A stretch of DNA of 64,000 bases from Bacillus haynesii (GTDB taxonomy: Bacteria > Bacillota > Bacilli > Bacillales > Bacillaceae): NCBI RefSeq assembly GCF_001969855.1, contig NZ_MRBL01000009.1, positions 1-64,000 of the forward strand, written 5' to 3'. The notes below the pieces were generated by a model. It ran no database searches. It saw only the letters and a list, made by a program, of their open reading frames with translations, and had not been told where the DNA came from. How positions within the stretch are numbered: the stretch's first letter is position 1; every line of letters begins with the position of its first letter. A program made the position numbers and the translations under genes. Positions 1 through 8,534 of this stretch are shown in pieces.

Positions 1-101
1 TTGAGAGAACACCTCTCAAAAAGCCAAAGGCAAGGAAACTCGGCTAAAGGCCCTCACACATCCTGTGAGGAACGCCCAGTACCTTCGTCCTGAAGGCATA
101 G
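1..101 (+). other. 23S-5S rRNA internal transcribed spacer (partial)
   Basis: This is the spacer directly upstream of 5S rRNA; the 23S 3' end is not visible, so 23S lies outside the window. It holds three small hairpins: TTGAGAG/CTCTCAA near the left edge, CCTCAC (52-57) with GTGAGG (65-70), and CCTTC/GAAGG (82-95). Such stems are typical of rRNA processing sites. The stretch 38-97 reappears in antisense in the metK leader near 37911-38016. Confidence 0.8.
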
Positions 102-217
<116 letters not shown>

Positions 218-222
218 ACTTA

Positions 223-256
223 GAAAGACCAGCTGATATCAGCTGGTCTTTTTTGC
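223..256 (+). terminator. rRNA operon terminator
   Basis: Perfect inverted repeat AAAGACCAGCT/AGCTGGTCTTT followed by a T run. It closes the rRNA operon just after 5S, so the tRNA cluster 700 bp downstream is not simply the tail of the rRNA transcript. Confidence 0.9.
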
Positions 257-857
257 TGCTGTTCAATTGTTTATATCGGGAGGGCGGTGTATAGACGATT
301 TCAATCCTTCAGGCCCCGCGAAACGGTGATACGAATAGGCAGGCGATCTTCACCTTCTCAGGCTTGCGGTCTGGCGGTTCAGGTGCGAGTTCCAAAGTGG
401 GATATGGAGCCAATAAGCTGTAAAATCAGTGAAGTTAGGGAGTAAAACGAATGCAAATAGAGGAGCGCATTATGGATGTTCCGGCAAATGGATTTCAAGG
501 GATTGGGGGAGTGGGAGGATTGACAAATAAATGCACATATTTTGAGCCGCACGACGTTCATTTTCAAAACACGCCGCTTCATATTAAGGGGCGGGATAGA
601 AAGAGCCGAGAAGCGAAATATATTGCTTATTGTTCGAAACGGACTTAAAACTGTTTTGAAAAATCAATTCGAATACAAATTTGCCATGGAGAAAAGACAG
701 GAATTCATGGAGCGTCTGGAGAACCTATTATTAGCTGTAAATAGGGATAAATGTTGCACTGAAGCTTTTGATGCCATCATGCGGATTGAGCGGAACGTCG
801 TGTGCACATTCATCTGTCATGATAGAATAAACTGAAAATAAAATTTTTTTAATATAG
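257..857. other. 600-bp region with no convincing gene
   Basis: No gene can be supported between the 5S terminator and the tRNA promoter. A short plus-strand frame at 472-648 (58 codons) has a GAGGAG-like ribosome site 7 nt upstream of ATG, and a second frame at 542-835 overlaps it; neither product resembles a family I recognise. The overlap could mean a decayed, frameshifted gene, or nothing. A/T content rises towards the tRNA promoter. Confidence 0.4.
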
Positions 858-859
858 CC

Positions 860-889
860 TTTACAAATGGGTGTATTCCCGTATATAAT
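860..889 (+). promoter_or_regulatory. Promoter of the tRNA cluster
   Basis: TTTACA (860-865), 18-nt spacer, TATAAT (884-889): a SigA-type promoter about 40 nt upstream of the first tRNA. The short leader can form a GTCAG/CTGAC stem just before tRNA-Val. Confidence 0.7.
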
Positions 890-928
890 AGTCCTTGTCA
901 GATCGAGAGTTACTCCAATAACTGACGA

Positions 929-1004
929 GGAGGATTAGCTCAGCTGGGAGAGCATCTGCCTTACAAGCAGAGGGTCGGCGGTTCGATCCCGTCATCCTCC
1001 ACCA
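929..1004 (+). tRNA. tRNA-Val (TAC)
   Basis: Complete cloverleaf, acceptor GGAGGAT/ATCCTCC, anticodon TAC, encoded CCA. First gene of the 20-tRNA cluster. Confidence 0.97.
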
Positions 1005-1019
1005 TTCATATTGGAATGG

Positions 1020-1095
1020 GCCGGTGTAGCTCAATTGGTAGAGCAACTGAATCGTAATCAGTAGGTTGGGGGTTCAAGTCCTCTTGCCGGCACCA
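1020..1095 (+). tRNA. tRNA-Thr (CGT)
   Basis: Acceptor GCCGGTG/TGCCGGC, anticodon stem ACTGA/TCAGT around loop ATCGTAA, so the anticodon is CGT, decoding ACG. CCA is encoded. The body matches the usual Bacillus tRNA-Thr; only the anticodon loop differs from the common TGT form (family sequence from memory). Confidence 0.93.
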
Positions 1096-1112
1096 TGATT
1101 TTATGATATAAT
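1084..1112 (+). promoter_or_regulatory. Probable internal promoter in the tRNA cluster
   Basis: TTGCCG (1084-1089, inside the 3' end of tRNA-Thr), 17-nt spacer, perfect TATAAT (1107-1112). It lies at the left end of an 80-nt gap before tRNA-Lys; the other gaps in the cluster are mostly 5-25 nt, with about 45 nt before tRNA-Asp. It would let the 18 downstream tRNAs be transcribed apart from Val and Thr. Confidence 0.55.
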
Positions 1113-1175
1113 ATAAAAGTTGCTGAAAAAAGACAGATAGCTTTAGAAAAGTCTTCAGATTTCATTACAGTATTG

Positions 1176-1251
1176 GAGCCATTAGCTCAGTTGGTAGAGC
1201 ATCTGACTTTTAATCAGAGGGTCGAAGGTTCGAGTCCTTCATGGCTCACCA
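1176..1251 (+). tRNA. tRNA-Lys (TTT)
   Basis: Acceptor GAGCCAT/ATGGCTC, anticodon TTT, encoded CCA. Confidence 0.97.
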
Positions 1252-1257
1252 TTTCAT

Positions 1258-1341
1258 GCGGATGTGGCGGAATTGGCAGACGCGCTAGAATCAGGCTCTA
1301 GTGTCTTTAAAGACGTGGGGGTTCAAGTCCCTTCATCCGCA
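1258..1341 (+). tRNA. tRNA-Leu (CAG)
   Basis: Class II tRNA with a long variable arm; acceptor GCGGATG/CATCCGC, anticodon stem CTAGA/TCTAG with anticodon CAG. CCA is not encoded (discriminator A is followed by TTG), so it needs CCA-adding enzyme. Confidence 0.95.
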
Positions 1342-1356
1342 TTGCCAATCTATTTT

Positions 1357-1428
1357 GCGGAAGTAGTTCAGTGGTAGAACACCACCTTGCCAAGGTGGGG
1401 GTCGCGGGTTCGAATCCCGTCTTCCGCT
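1357..1428 (+). tRNA. tRNA-Gly (GCC)
   Basis: Acceptor GCGGAAG/CTTCCGC, anticodon GCC, discriminator T, no encoded CCA. Confidence 0.95.
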
Positions 1429-1439
1429 TAATCATCTAA

Positions 1440-1516
1440 GCGCCCGTAGCTCAATTGGATAGAGCGTTTGACTACGGATCAAAAGGTTAGGGGTTCGACT
1501 CCTCTCGGGCGCGCCA
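1440..1516 (+). tRNA. tRNA-Arg (ACG)
   Basis: Acceptor GCGCCCG/CGGGCGC, anticodon ACG (A34 normally edited to inosine), encoded CCA. As I recall, B. subtilis trnB has a second tRNA-Leu before this gene; none is present here. Confidence 0.95.
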
Positions 1517-1524
1517 TTATATAA

Positions 1525-1601
1525 CGGGAAGTAGCTCAGCTTGGTAGAGCACATGGTTTGGGACCATGGGGTCGCAGGTTCGAATCCTGTCTTCCCGACC
1601 A
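1525..1601 (+). tRNA. tRNA-Pro (TGG)
   Basis: Acceptor CGGGAAG/CTTCCCG, anticodon TGG, encoded CCA. Confidence 0.96.
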
Positions 1602-1607
1602 TTATTC

Positions 1608-1680
1608 GGGGCCTTAGCTCAGCTGGGAGAGCGCCTGCTTTGCACGCAGGAGGTCAGCGGTTCGATCCCGCTAGGCTCCA
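1608..1680 (+). tRNA. tRNA-Ala (TGC)
   Basis: Acceptor GGGGCCT/AGGCTCC with the G3-T70 (G:U) identity pair of alanine tRNAs, anticodon TGC, no encoded CCA. Confidence 0.96.
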
Positions 1681-1705
1681 CTTTGTTATCTTTAATATTC
1701 ACCAT

Positions 1706-1779
1706 GGCGGTGTAGCTCAGCTGGCTAGAGCGTACGGTTCATACCCGTGAGGTCGGGGGTTCGATCCCCTCCGCCGCTA
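1706..1779 (+). tRNA. tRNA-Met (CAT), elongator
   Basis: Anticodon CAT, acceptor GGCGGTG/CGCCGCT with a terminal G:U pair, no encoded CCA. The body matches the Bacillus elongator Met tRNA rather than the initiator found at 1986. Confidence 0.9.
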
Positions 1780-1784
1780 TTAAA

Positions 1785-1861
1785 GGACCTTTAGCTCAGT
1801 TGGTTAGAGCAGACGGCTCATAACCGTCCGGTCGTAGGTTCGAGTCCTACAAGGTCCACCA
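1785..1861 (+). tRNA. tRNA-Ile2 (CAT, lysidine type)
   Basis: Anticodon CAT, but the acceptor GGACCTT/AAGGTCC and body match the Bacillus AUA-decoding tRNA-Ile2, whose C34 is converted to lysidine by TilS. Encoded CCA. Confidence 0.88.
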
Positions 1862-1868
1862 TTGTTAC

Positions 1869-1961
1869 GGAGGAATACCCAAGTCTGGCTGAAGGGATCG
1901 GTCTTGAAAACCGACAGGGGTGTCAAAGCCCGCGGGGGTTCGAATCCCTCTTCCTCCGCCA
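1869..1961 (+). tRNA. tRNA-Ser (TGA)
   Basis: Class II tRNA with a long variable arm, acceptor GGAGGAA/TTCCTCC, anticodon TGA, encoded CCA. Confidence 0.96.
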
Positions 1962-1985
1962 TATATCTTTCATTATTTTGATCAT

Positions 1986-2066
<81 letters not shown>

Positions 2067-2106
2067 ACTTATTAAATGAGGAGTGCCCGAAGGGTGCAGC
2101 AAAATT

Positions 2107-2183
2107 GGTCCGGTAGTTCAGTTGGTTAGAATGCCTGCCTGTCACGCAGGAGGTCGCGGGTTCGAGTCCCGTCCGGACCGCCA
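2107..2183 (+). tRNA. tRNA-Asp (GTC)
   Basis: Acceptor GGTCCGG/CCGGACC, anticodon GTC, encoded CCA. The roughly 45-nt gap before it contains a weak GTGCCC/GGGTGC hairpin. Confidence 0.96.
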
Positions 2184-2194
2184 TTTTAAATAAA

Positions 2195-2270
<76 letters not shown>

Positions 2271-2292
2271 TTTTACAATTCTATATATTGCG

Positions 2293-2368
2293 GCGGTTGT
2301 GGCGAAGTGGTTAACGCACCAGATTGTGGCTCTGGCATTCGTGGGTTCGATTCCCATCAACCGCCCCA
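2293..2368 (+). tRNA. tRNA-His (GTG)
   Basis: Acceptor GCGGTTG/CAACCGC, anticodon GTG, encoded CCA. A G precedes position 1 and faces discriminator C73, supplying the G(-1) of histidine tRNAs; the mature RNA probably starts at 2292. Confidence 0.96.
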
Positions 2369-2376
2369 TGCGAAAT

Positions 2377-2450
2377 GCGGGTGTAGTTTAGTGGTAAAAC
2401 CTCAGCCTTCCAAGCTGATGTCGTGGGTTCGATTCCCATCACCCGCTCCA
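2377..2450 (+). tRNA. tRNA-Gly (TCC)
   Basis: Acceptor GCGGGTG/CACCCGC, anticodon TCC, discriminator T, encoded CCA. Second glycine isoacceptor in the cluster. Confidence 0.96.
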
Positions 2451-2462
2451 TTTGCATATCAT

Positions 2463-2539
<77 letters not shown>

Positions 2540-2545
2540 TGATAT

Positions 2546-2620
2546 TCCGCAGTAGCTCAGTGGTAGAGCTATCGGCTGTTAACCGATCGGTCGCAGGTTC
2601 GAATCCTGCCTGCGGAGCCA
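2546..2620 (+). tRNA. tRNA-Asn (GTT)
   Basis: Acceptor TCCGCAG/CTGCGGA, anticodon GTT, discriminator G, encoded CCA. Confidence 0.97.
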
Positions 2621-2621
2621 T

Positions 2622-2712
2622 GGAGAAGTACTCAAGTGGCTGAAGAGGCGCCCCTGCTAAGGGTGTAGGTCGCGTAAGCGGCGCGAGGGTTCAAATCCCT
2701 CCTTCTCCGCCA
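2622..2712 (+). tRNA. tRNA-Ser (GCT)
   Basis: Class II tRNA with long variable arm, acceptor GGAGAAG/CTTCTCC, anticodon GCT, encoded CCA. Confidence 0.96.
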
Positions 2713-2724
2713 TTTTTTCAATAA

Positions 2725-2796
2725 GGCCCGTTGGTCAAGTGGTTAAGACACCGCCCTTTCACGGCGGTAACACGGGTTCGAATCCCGTACGGGTCA
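2725..2796 (+). tRNA. tRNA-Glu (TTC)
   Basis: Acceptor GGCCCGT/ACGGGTC, anticodon TTC, no encoded CCA. Last gene of the cluster, followed by a terminator. Confidence 0.96.
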
Positions 2797-2805
2797 TCAA
2801 GTTAA

Positions 2806-2836
2806 ACTCTGCATCATTACGATGCGGAGTTTTTTT
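2806..2836 (+). terminator. tRNA cluster terminator
   Basis: Inverted repeat ACTCTGCATC/GATGCGGAGT with loop ATTAC, followed by seven T. Confidence 0.88.
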
Positions 2837-2895
2837 GTATGCCATTTATGACTTCAGTCAATGTGCAAAACAAATTGTTGAACTTTGTCAATAAA

Positions 2896-2932
2896 AAGAA
2901 GCGCTTTCATTAAAGGGATCAAGCCATATTAT
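2896..2932 (+). promoter_or_regulatory. Candidate cre half-match and SigE-like promoter of glg
   Basis: AAGAAGCGCTTTCA (2896-2909) matches the catabolite-responsive cre consensus at 11 of 14 positions, with one half-site perfect. It overlaps a possible SigE promoter: TTTCATT (2905-2911), 13-nt spacer, CATATTAT (2925-2932). The B. subtilis glg operon is SigE-dependent (established knowledge), which supports the promoter reading; CcpA control is inference. Confidence 0.4.
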
Positions 2933-2981
2933 CCGAATAAAAGAGTAATCTTTAAATATAGTGGCAGAAAGGATGAAATCA

Positions 2982-4865
2982 ATGGCTTGTGTGAGTGCCT
3001 CGGATATTCAAGCGCATCTCTTTCATGAAGGTCGGCTTTATGAAAGCTACAGATTTTTCGGCGCTCATCAGACGGAACAGGACGGCCGCCAAGGTTTCCG
3101 GTTCTGTGTTTGGGCCCCGCATGCGAAGGAAGTTCGAATCGCCGGAACGTTTAACGGCTGGTCCGGTGCCCTGCATCAAATGGAAAAGCGTCATCAGGAA
3201 GGCATATGGGAACTGTTTATCCCCGGTATCGGAGAAGGGGAGCTGTATAAATATGAAATTGTCACAGCCGCAAATGAAACCAAATTGAAGGCCGATCCTT
3301 ATGCTTTTTTTTCTGAAGTCAGGCCGAAAACCGCATCGATCACATATCAATTGGCCGGATACCCATGGGGCGACCGGAAGTGGCAAAAGAAAAAGAAACA
3401 AAAAGCCGTGTATGAAAAACCTGTTTCCATCTACGAGCTTCATGTCGGATCGTGGAAAAAGAAAGCGGATGGGCGTTTCTTCACATACCGGGAACTGAGC
3501 GAAACGGTCATTCCTTACGTCAAAGAACACGGATTCACACATATCGAGCTGATGCCGTTGACAGAGCACCCGTTTGACCGTTCATGGGGCTACCAGACAA
3601 CGGGGTACTACAGTCCGACGAGCAGATATGGCGAACCGCATGACTTGATGTATTTCATCGACCAGTGCCATCAGCATGAGATCGGCGTCATTATGGATTG
3701 GGTTCCCGGCCATTTCTGCAAAGATGACCACGGGTTGTATTTGTTTGACGGTATGCCTCTGTATGAATATACGCACGAGCATGACAGGGAAAATTGGGAA
3801 TGGGGGACCGCCAATTTTGACCTCGGGAAACGAGAAGTTCACAGTTTTTTAATATCGAATGCGTTGTATTGGATCGAGATGTATCATATAGATGGATTTC
3901 GAGTCGATGCAGTTGCAAACCTCCTGTATTGGCCAAACCGTCCTCAGCCTGAAGCGAACGGCTTTGCGATCGAATTTATTCAAACGTTAAATGAACAGGT
4001 TTTTGCAAGAGATCCCCACTTTTTGATGATTGCAGAGGACTCCACAGATTGGCCGCTTGTGACGCATCCGACCTATGAAGGCGGTCTCGGGTTTAATTAT
4101 AAGTGGAATATGGGTTGGATGAACGATGTATTAACCTATATGGAAGCTTCCCCAGAACAAAGAAAACACCTGCATCATCTTGTTTCATTCTCCTTAATGT
4201 ATGCCTACTCAGAAAATTACATCCTGCCGTTTTCCCACGATGAAGTGGTGTACGGCAAAAAGTCTCTGCTTCATAAGATGCCCGGCGATTATTGGCAGAA
4301 GTTCGCCCAGTACCGCCTGCTGATCAGTTATTTTACGCTACACCCGGGAAAAAAACTTCTCTTTATGGGCGGTGAGTTTGCTCAATTTGATGAATGGAAA
4401 GACGAAGAAGAGCTCGATTGGTTTTTGGACGATTTCGACATGCACCGCAAAGCCCGTGTGTTTACAAAGGAGGCTCTTCACCTCTACAAAAAAAGCCGTA
4501 TCCTGTATGAAAATGACCATCGGCAGCAAGGATTCGAGTGGATTGACGTCAACAATGCGGAACAGTCGATTGTATCGTTTATCCGCTATGGAAAGCAGCC
4601 TGGTGAAGCGCTGATCATCGTTTGCAATTTTACGCCTTCCGTTTATCACGAATATCGGGTCGGCGTCCCTTTTCAAACCGAATATATCGAAGTGCTTAAC
4701 AGCGATGATGCAAAATACGGAGGTTCACATCAAATCAACCCAAAACGCCTTCAAGCAAAAGAAGGCGTTCTGCACGGCAAACCATACAGCATCAGCTTGA
4801 CAGTCCCTCCGCTGGGAGCTGCGGTTTTCAGAGCAGTCAAAAAGAGAGGAGCGAAAAAGGGATGA
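2982..4865 (+). CDS. glgB: 1,4-alpha-glucan branching enzyme GlgB
   Basis: GlgB makes alpha-1,6 branch points in glycogen. The 627-residue product has an N-terminal CBM48 domain (about residues 30-125) and a GH13 catalytic domain: the nucleophile Asp lies in GFRVDAV (near 308), the acid/base Glu in IAEDS (near 352) and the third acid in SHDEV (near 420). I chose ATG 2982 over GTG 2961 and ATG 2973 because AAAGGA sits 8 nt upstream and the length equals the B. subtilis protein as I recall it. First gene of glgBCDAP; its stop overlaps the glgC start by 4 nt (ATGA), indicating translational coupling. Confidence 0.96.
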   Translation: MACVSASDIQAHLFHEGRLYESYRFFGAHQTEQDGRQGFRFCVWAPHAKEVRIAGTFNGWSGALHQMEKRHQEGIWELFIPGIGEGELYKYEIVTAANETKLKADPYAFFSEVRPKTASITYQLAGYPWGDRKWQKKKKQKAVYEKPVSIYELHVGSWKKKADGRFFTYRELSETVIPYVKEHGFTHIELMPLTEHPFDRSWGYQTTGYYSPTSRYGEPHDLMYFIDQCHQHEIGVIMDWVPGHFCKDDHGLYLFDGMPLYEYTHEHDRENWEWGTANFDLGKREVHSFLISNALYWIEMYHIDGFRVDAVANLLYWPNRPQPEANGFAIEFIQTLNEQVFARDPHFLMIAEDSTDWPLVTHPTYEGGLGFNYKWNMGWMNDVLTYMEASPEQRKHLHHLVSFSLMYAYSENYILPFSHDEVVYGKKSLLHKMPGDYWQKFAQYRLLISYFTLHPGKKLLFMGGEFAQFDEWKDEEELDWFLDDFDMHRKARVFTKEALHLYKKSRILYENDHRQQGFEWIDVNNAEQSIVSFIRYGKQPGEALIIVCNFTPSVYHEYRVGVPFQTEYIEVLNSDDAKYGGSHQINPKRLQAKEGVLHGKPYSISLTVPPLGAAVFRAVKKRGAKKG

Positions 4866-6001
4866 AAGAACAATGTGTGGCCATGCTTTTGGCAGGCGGC
4901 AAGGGAAGCAGGCTGAATGCCTTAACCAAAAACCTCGCAAAACCTGCCGTTCCATTTGGCGGCAAGTACAGAATCATCGATTTTGCCCTCAGCAACTGCA
5001 CCAACTCGGGAATTCATCATGTCGGTGTGCTGACTCAATACCAGCCGCTTTTATTAAACTCATATATCGGCATCGGCGAACCATGGGATCTTGACCGCAA
5101 TGACGGCGGGGTCTCCATTTTGTCCCCTTATGCTGAAGCGTCGGAAGTGAAGTGGTACAAAGGGACGGCAAGTGCGATTTATGAAAACCGCCATTTTTTA
5201 AAAGAGCTTCAGCCTGAACATGTACTCATCCTATCAGGAGATCATATCTACAAAATGGATTACGGAAAAATGCTCGAATACCACGCGGAGAAACAGGCTG
5301 ACGCCACCATTGCCGTCATCGAAGTCAGCTGGGCAGAAGCGGGCCGTTTCGGCATCCTTCATACCAATGACAAGATGGAGATTACAAGCTTTGAGGAAAA
5401 GCCAAAATACCCGAAGAGCAACTTGGCATCGATGGGTGTCTACGTTTTTAAATGGCGCGTGCTAGAAGAGGCGTTGGAACGCGATGCAAAAAAATCCGGC
5501 TCAAGCCACGATTTCGGTAAAGATATCATACCGGCTCTTCTCGAAGAAAAAAAGCAGCTGAACGCTTATCCGTTTAAAGGGTACTGGAAGGATGTAGGTA
5601 CGGTCAGAAGTTTATGGGAAGCCAATATGGATCTGCTTGGAGATCATCCTCCGCTTGATCTGTTTGAACGGAACTGGCGGATTTATTCCGTCGCCCCGAA
5701 CCTCCCGCCGCAGTTTGTTGCCGATCAGGCGGAAATCAAAGAATCGCTCATCAGCGAAGGGTGCACCGTATATGGGTCGGTCACCCGTTCGGTTATATTT
5801 CAGCGCGTTGCAATCGGCAGACATTCCTCCATCAATCGTTCAGTCGTGATGCATGACGTTTCAATTGGAGAGCATGTTGAGATCGAAAATGCCATTGTAT
5901 CGGCAGGAATTCGAATTCCGGATGGTTTTCGCGCGAAGGCGGAAGATAGCGAAGTCCTGCTGATCACAGAGGAATATGTCAAAAAACATAAGGTTGTTTA
6001 A
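4862..6001 (+). CDS. glgC: Glucose-1-phosphate adenylyltransferase GlgC
   Basis: Catalyses ATP + glucose-1-P to ADP-glucose + PPi, the committed step of glycogen synthesis. The 379-residue protein has the nucleotidyltransferase loop AGGKGSRL at residues 11-18, the glucose-1-P region with [10 protein letters not shown], and a C-terminal left-handed beta-helix with hexapeptide-like repeats from about residue 290. It forms a complex with GlgD in Bacillus (family knowledge). Translationally coupled to glgB. Confidence 0.96.
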   Translation: MKEQCVAMLLAGGKGSRLNALTKNLAKPAVPFGGKYRIIDFALSNCTNSGIHHVGVLTQYQPLLLNSYIGIGEPWDLDRNDGGVSILSPYAEASEVKWYKGTASAIYENRHFLKELQPEHVLILSGDHIYKMDYGKMLEYHAEKQADATIAVIEVSWAEAGRFGILHTNDKMEITSFEEKPKYPKSNLASMGVYVFKWRVLEEALERDAKKSGSSHDFGKDIIPALLEEKKQLNAYPFKGYWKDVGTVRSLWEANMDLLGDHPPLDLFERNWRIYSVAPNLPPQFVADQAEIKESLISEGCTVYGSVTRSVIFQRVAIGRHSSINRSVVMHDVSIGEHVEIENAIVSAGIRIPDGFRAKAEDSEVLLITEEYVKKHKVV

Positions 6002-6027
6002 ACAACACGGAGAGGCGGATGGTGCCA

Positions 6028-7056
6028 ATGAATAATCAAATGTTGGGAATTATTGATGCAGCTGTAAACCAGCACTCTCTTCAGGATTTAACGGCATGCC
6101 GTTCGATCGGAGCCGTTCCGTTTGCAGGAAGGTACCGGCTGATCGATTTTGCGTTGTCAGGCATGATTCATGCAGGCATTCGGAGTGTCGCTGTATTTTC
6201 CAAATCCCCGTACCGTTCCTTGATGGATCATTTAGGGTCGGGAAAAGAGTGGGATTTAAACAGGAAAAGGGACGGTCTTTTCTTTCTTCCATCTTCACTT
6301 CCCCATGAGGAGCACGTTGGGCTTGGATCGTTTCGGCAATTTGCCGAGCATCTCGATTATTTTCAAAGAAGCACTCAGCAATATGCAGCTGTCGCAAACA
6401 GCTATACGGTTGGTCACATTCCTTTTCAAGAAGTGCTTAAGCAACACCTTGAATCCGGATGTGCTTTGACTGAAATTTGTCAAGACGGAAAGCCTTTAGG
6501 CATGTATGTCACTAAGAAAAGTCTGTTGAGGGAGATGATTGAAGGGCATGGCGCCGAAGGAGCGCAATCTTTTGAGGAAGTCTGCCGGAAAGAGCGTGAT
6601 TCGCTATCCGTCAACAGCTATGAGCATTCGGGGTATACCGCCGTGATCGACTCCCCCGAAAGCTACCTCTTTCATAGTTTGAACCTCATTCAGCCTGTGT
6701 TTCGGGAGCAAATCTTTCATATGGGCCAGCCTGTCTACACAAAAATAAAAAACGATCCTCCTGTAAAATACGCTAAAAACAGCAGGGTAAAGCAATCGAT
6801 TATCGCTAACGGCTGCGTAATCGAAGGTGAGGTTGAGAATTCGGTCTTGTTCAGAGGAGTCCACGTAGGAAAAGGAACGATCATCAAAAACAGCGTTGTC
6901 ATGCAAAAAACAAGGATCGGGGAAAACTGCCGGCTGGAGCACGTCATTTGCGACAAAGATGTTAAAATCGGGCATCATATCGAAATGTCCGGCACAATGA
7001 GTCTCCCTTTCATATTAAAAAAAGGAGCCGTACAAGGAGCGCTGATGAACTCTTGA
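6028..7056 (+). CDS. glgD: Glucose-1-phosphate adenylyltransferase regulatory subunit GlgD
   Basis: Paralogue of GlgC and partner subunit of the Bacillus ADP-glucose pyrophosphorylase. It keeps the FAGRYRLIDFALS motif but lacks the catalytic AGGxGxRL loop, being degenerate at MLGIIDAAVNQ, as expected for a regulatory subunit. The C-terminus carries the beta-helix domain. ATG 6028 is preferred (342 aa, alignment with the remembered B. subtilis N-terminus); ATG 6019 (345 aa) is an alternative lying closer to the GGAGAGG site. Its TGA overlaps the TTG start of glgA. Confidence 0.93.
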   Translation: MNNQMLGIIDAAVNQHSLQDLTACRSIGAVPFAGRYRLIDFALSGMIHAGIRSVAVFSKSPYRSLMDHLGSGKEWDLNRKRDGLFFLPSSLPHEEHVGLGSFRQFAEHLDYFQRSTQQYAAVANSYTVGHIPFQEVLKQHLESGCALTEICQDGKPLGMYVTKKSLLREMIEGHGAEGAQSFEEVCRKERDSLSVNSYEHSGYTAVIDSPESYLFHSLNLIQPVFREQIFHMGQPVYTKIKNDPPVKYAKNSRVKQSIIANGCVIEGEVENSVLFRGVHVGKGTIIKNSVVMQKTRIGENCRLEHVICDKDVKIGHHIEMSGTMSLPFILKKGAVQGALMNS

Positions 7057-8534
7057 AAGTCTTATTTGCTGTCTCTGAATGTGTGCCGTTTGTTAAATCA
7101 GGCGGGCTCGCCGATGTCGCAGGGGCGCTCCCGAAAGAGCTCGCCCTTTTAGGAATAGAAACGGCTGTCATGATGCCGAAATACAGCTTGATTGCGGAAG
7201 ATTTCCGAAGAAGGATGGTTAAAAAGGCTGAATGCGAGGTTCGCGTCGGGTGGCGCAGGCAGTTTTGCGGCATTGAACACCTTGAATATGACGGAGTTTC
7301 TTATTATTTTCTTGATCATGAGTATTATTTTAATCGGGATTCCCTCTACGGCCATTATGATGATGGAGAGCGATTTGCTTTTTTCTCGCGGGCCGTTTTG
7401 GAAGCACTATACGCGCTGAATTTTGAAACTGATGTCATCCATACCCACGATTGGCACGCAGGGATGGTCAATTATTTATTAAAAGAAGAATATCGAAAAA
7501 AGCCGTTCTATCAGTGTATGAAAAGCGTATTTACAATTCATAACCTTCAATTTCAAGGAGTTTTTCCAAAGGAAGCAGTCCATGATCTGCTCGGCCTCGA
7601 CATTTCCCATTTCACGACCGAAAAGCTCGAGTTTTATGGGGACATCAATTATATGAAAGGCGGCATTATTGCTGCTGACCGGGTGACAACGGTCAGTCCG
7701 ACGTACCGCGATGAAATTTTGACTCCATACTACGGCGAGCGGCTTGAAGGGGTTCTGTCAGACAAGAAGGATGTGCTGACCGGCATTTTAAACGGGATTG
7801 ACGATGTGCTGTACGACCCTTTAAACGACCCTCACATCGATTATCATTACGATGCCGTCAACCGGGACGGAAAACGGAAAAATAAAGCCGTGATCCAGAA
7901 GACATTCGGTCTGCCGGTGAATGAAGACATTCCGCTCATCAGCATGGTGACAAGGCTGACGAAGCAAAAAGGCATCGATTTGATCAAGCGGGTATTGCAT
8001 GAACTGTTTGAAGAAGAAGACATGCAGCTGATCGTTTTAGGAACCGGAGAAGCGGAATTTGAAAATTACTTCCGCTATATGGAGCATGCTTTTCCGGAGC
8101 GGTGCAAGGCGTATATCGGTTTTCATGAACCGCTCAGCCGCAAGATTTATGCAGCGAGCGATCTTTTCCTGATGCCTTCAAAATTCGAGCCGTGCGGTCT
8201 TGGCCAGCTGATTGCCCTCAGGTACGGTGCGGTTCCGGTTGTCAGGGAAACAGGCGGGCTTCACGATACGGTGACCGCTTATCAGGAAGCAACCGGTGAA
8301 GGCAACGGTTTTACGTTCGCCCATTTTAACGCCCATGATATGAAGCATACAGTCAAAAGAGCGCTGTCTTTTTATCACCGGAAAGAAGAGTGGGGCAGCA
8401 TCGTTCAAAAAGCGATGACACATGATGTAAGCTGGGCTTTGTCAGCCCGTCAGTATCAGGGGTTATACAGCCGGGAGATAAAGGGGGAAGCGCCATGTTC
8501 TCGTGTAAAGAAAGCTTTAAACAATGCTTTTTGA
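7053..8534 (+). CDS. glgA: Glycogen synthase GlgA (ADP-glucose dependent)
   Basis: Extends alpha-1,4-glucan from ADP-glucose; GT5 family, GT-B fold. The N-terminus MKVLFAVSECVPFVKSGGLA includes the KxGGL sugar-nucleotide motif, and the C-terminal half has FEPCGLGQL with the catalytic Glu and the E-loop RETGGL. Start is TTG at 7053, overlapping the glgD stop; no other in-frame start preserves the MKVLF opening. 493 residues, normal for bacterial GlgA. The 3' end overlaps glgP by 40 bp. Confidence 0.95.
   Translation: MKVLFAVSECVPFVKSGGLADVAGALPKELALLGIETAVMMPKYSLIAEDFRRRMVKKAECEVRVGWRRQFCGIEHLEYDGVSYYFLDHEYYFNRDSLYGHYDDGERFAFFSRAVLEALYALNFETDVIHTHDWHAGMVNYLLKEEYRKKPFYQCMKSVFTIHNLQFQGVFPKEAVHDLLGLDISHFTTEKLEFYGDINYMKGGIIAADRVTTVSPTYRDEILTPYYGERLEGVLSDKKDVLTGILNGIDDVLYDPLNDPHIDYHYDAVNRDGKRKNKAVIQKTFGLPVNEDIPLISMVTRLTKQKGIDLIKRVLHELFEEEDMQLIVLGTGEAEFENYFRYMEHAFPERCKAYIGFHEPLSRKIYAASDLFLMPSKFEPCGLGQLIALRYGAVPVVRETGGLHDTVTAYQEATGEGNGFTFAHFNAHDMKHTVKRALSFYHRKEEWGSIVQKAMTHDVSWALSARQYQGLYSREIKGEAPCSRVKKALNNAF

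Noticed and set aside
2725..2796. tRNA-Glu and other tRNAs without CCA considered as pseudogenes
   Set aside because: The cloverleafs are perfect; several Bacillus tRNA genes naturally lack encoded CCA.
2979..3569. 196-codon minus-strand frame opposite glgB
   Set aside because: It lies wholly inside glgB, has no ribosome site and no family resemblance; glgB itself has all catalytic motifs.
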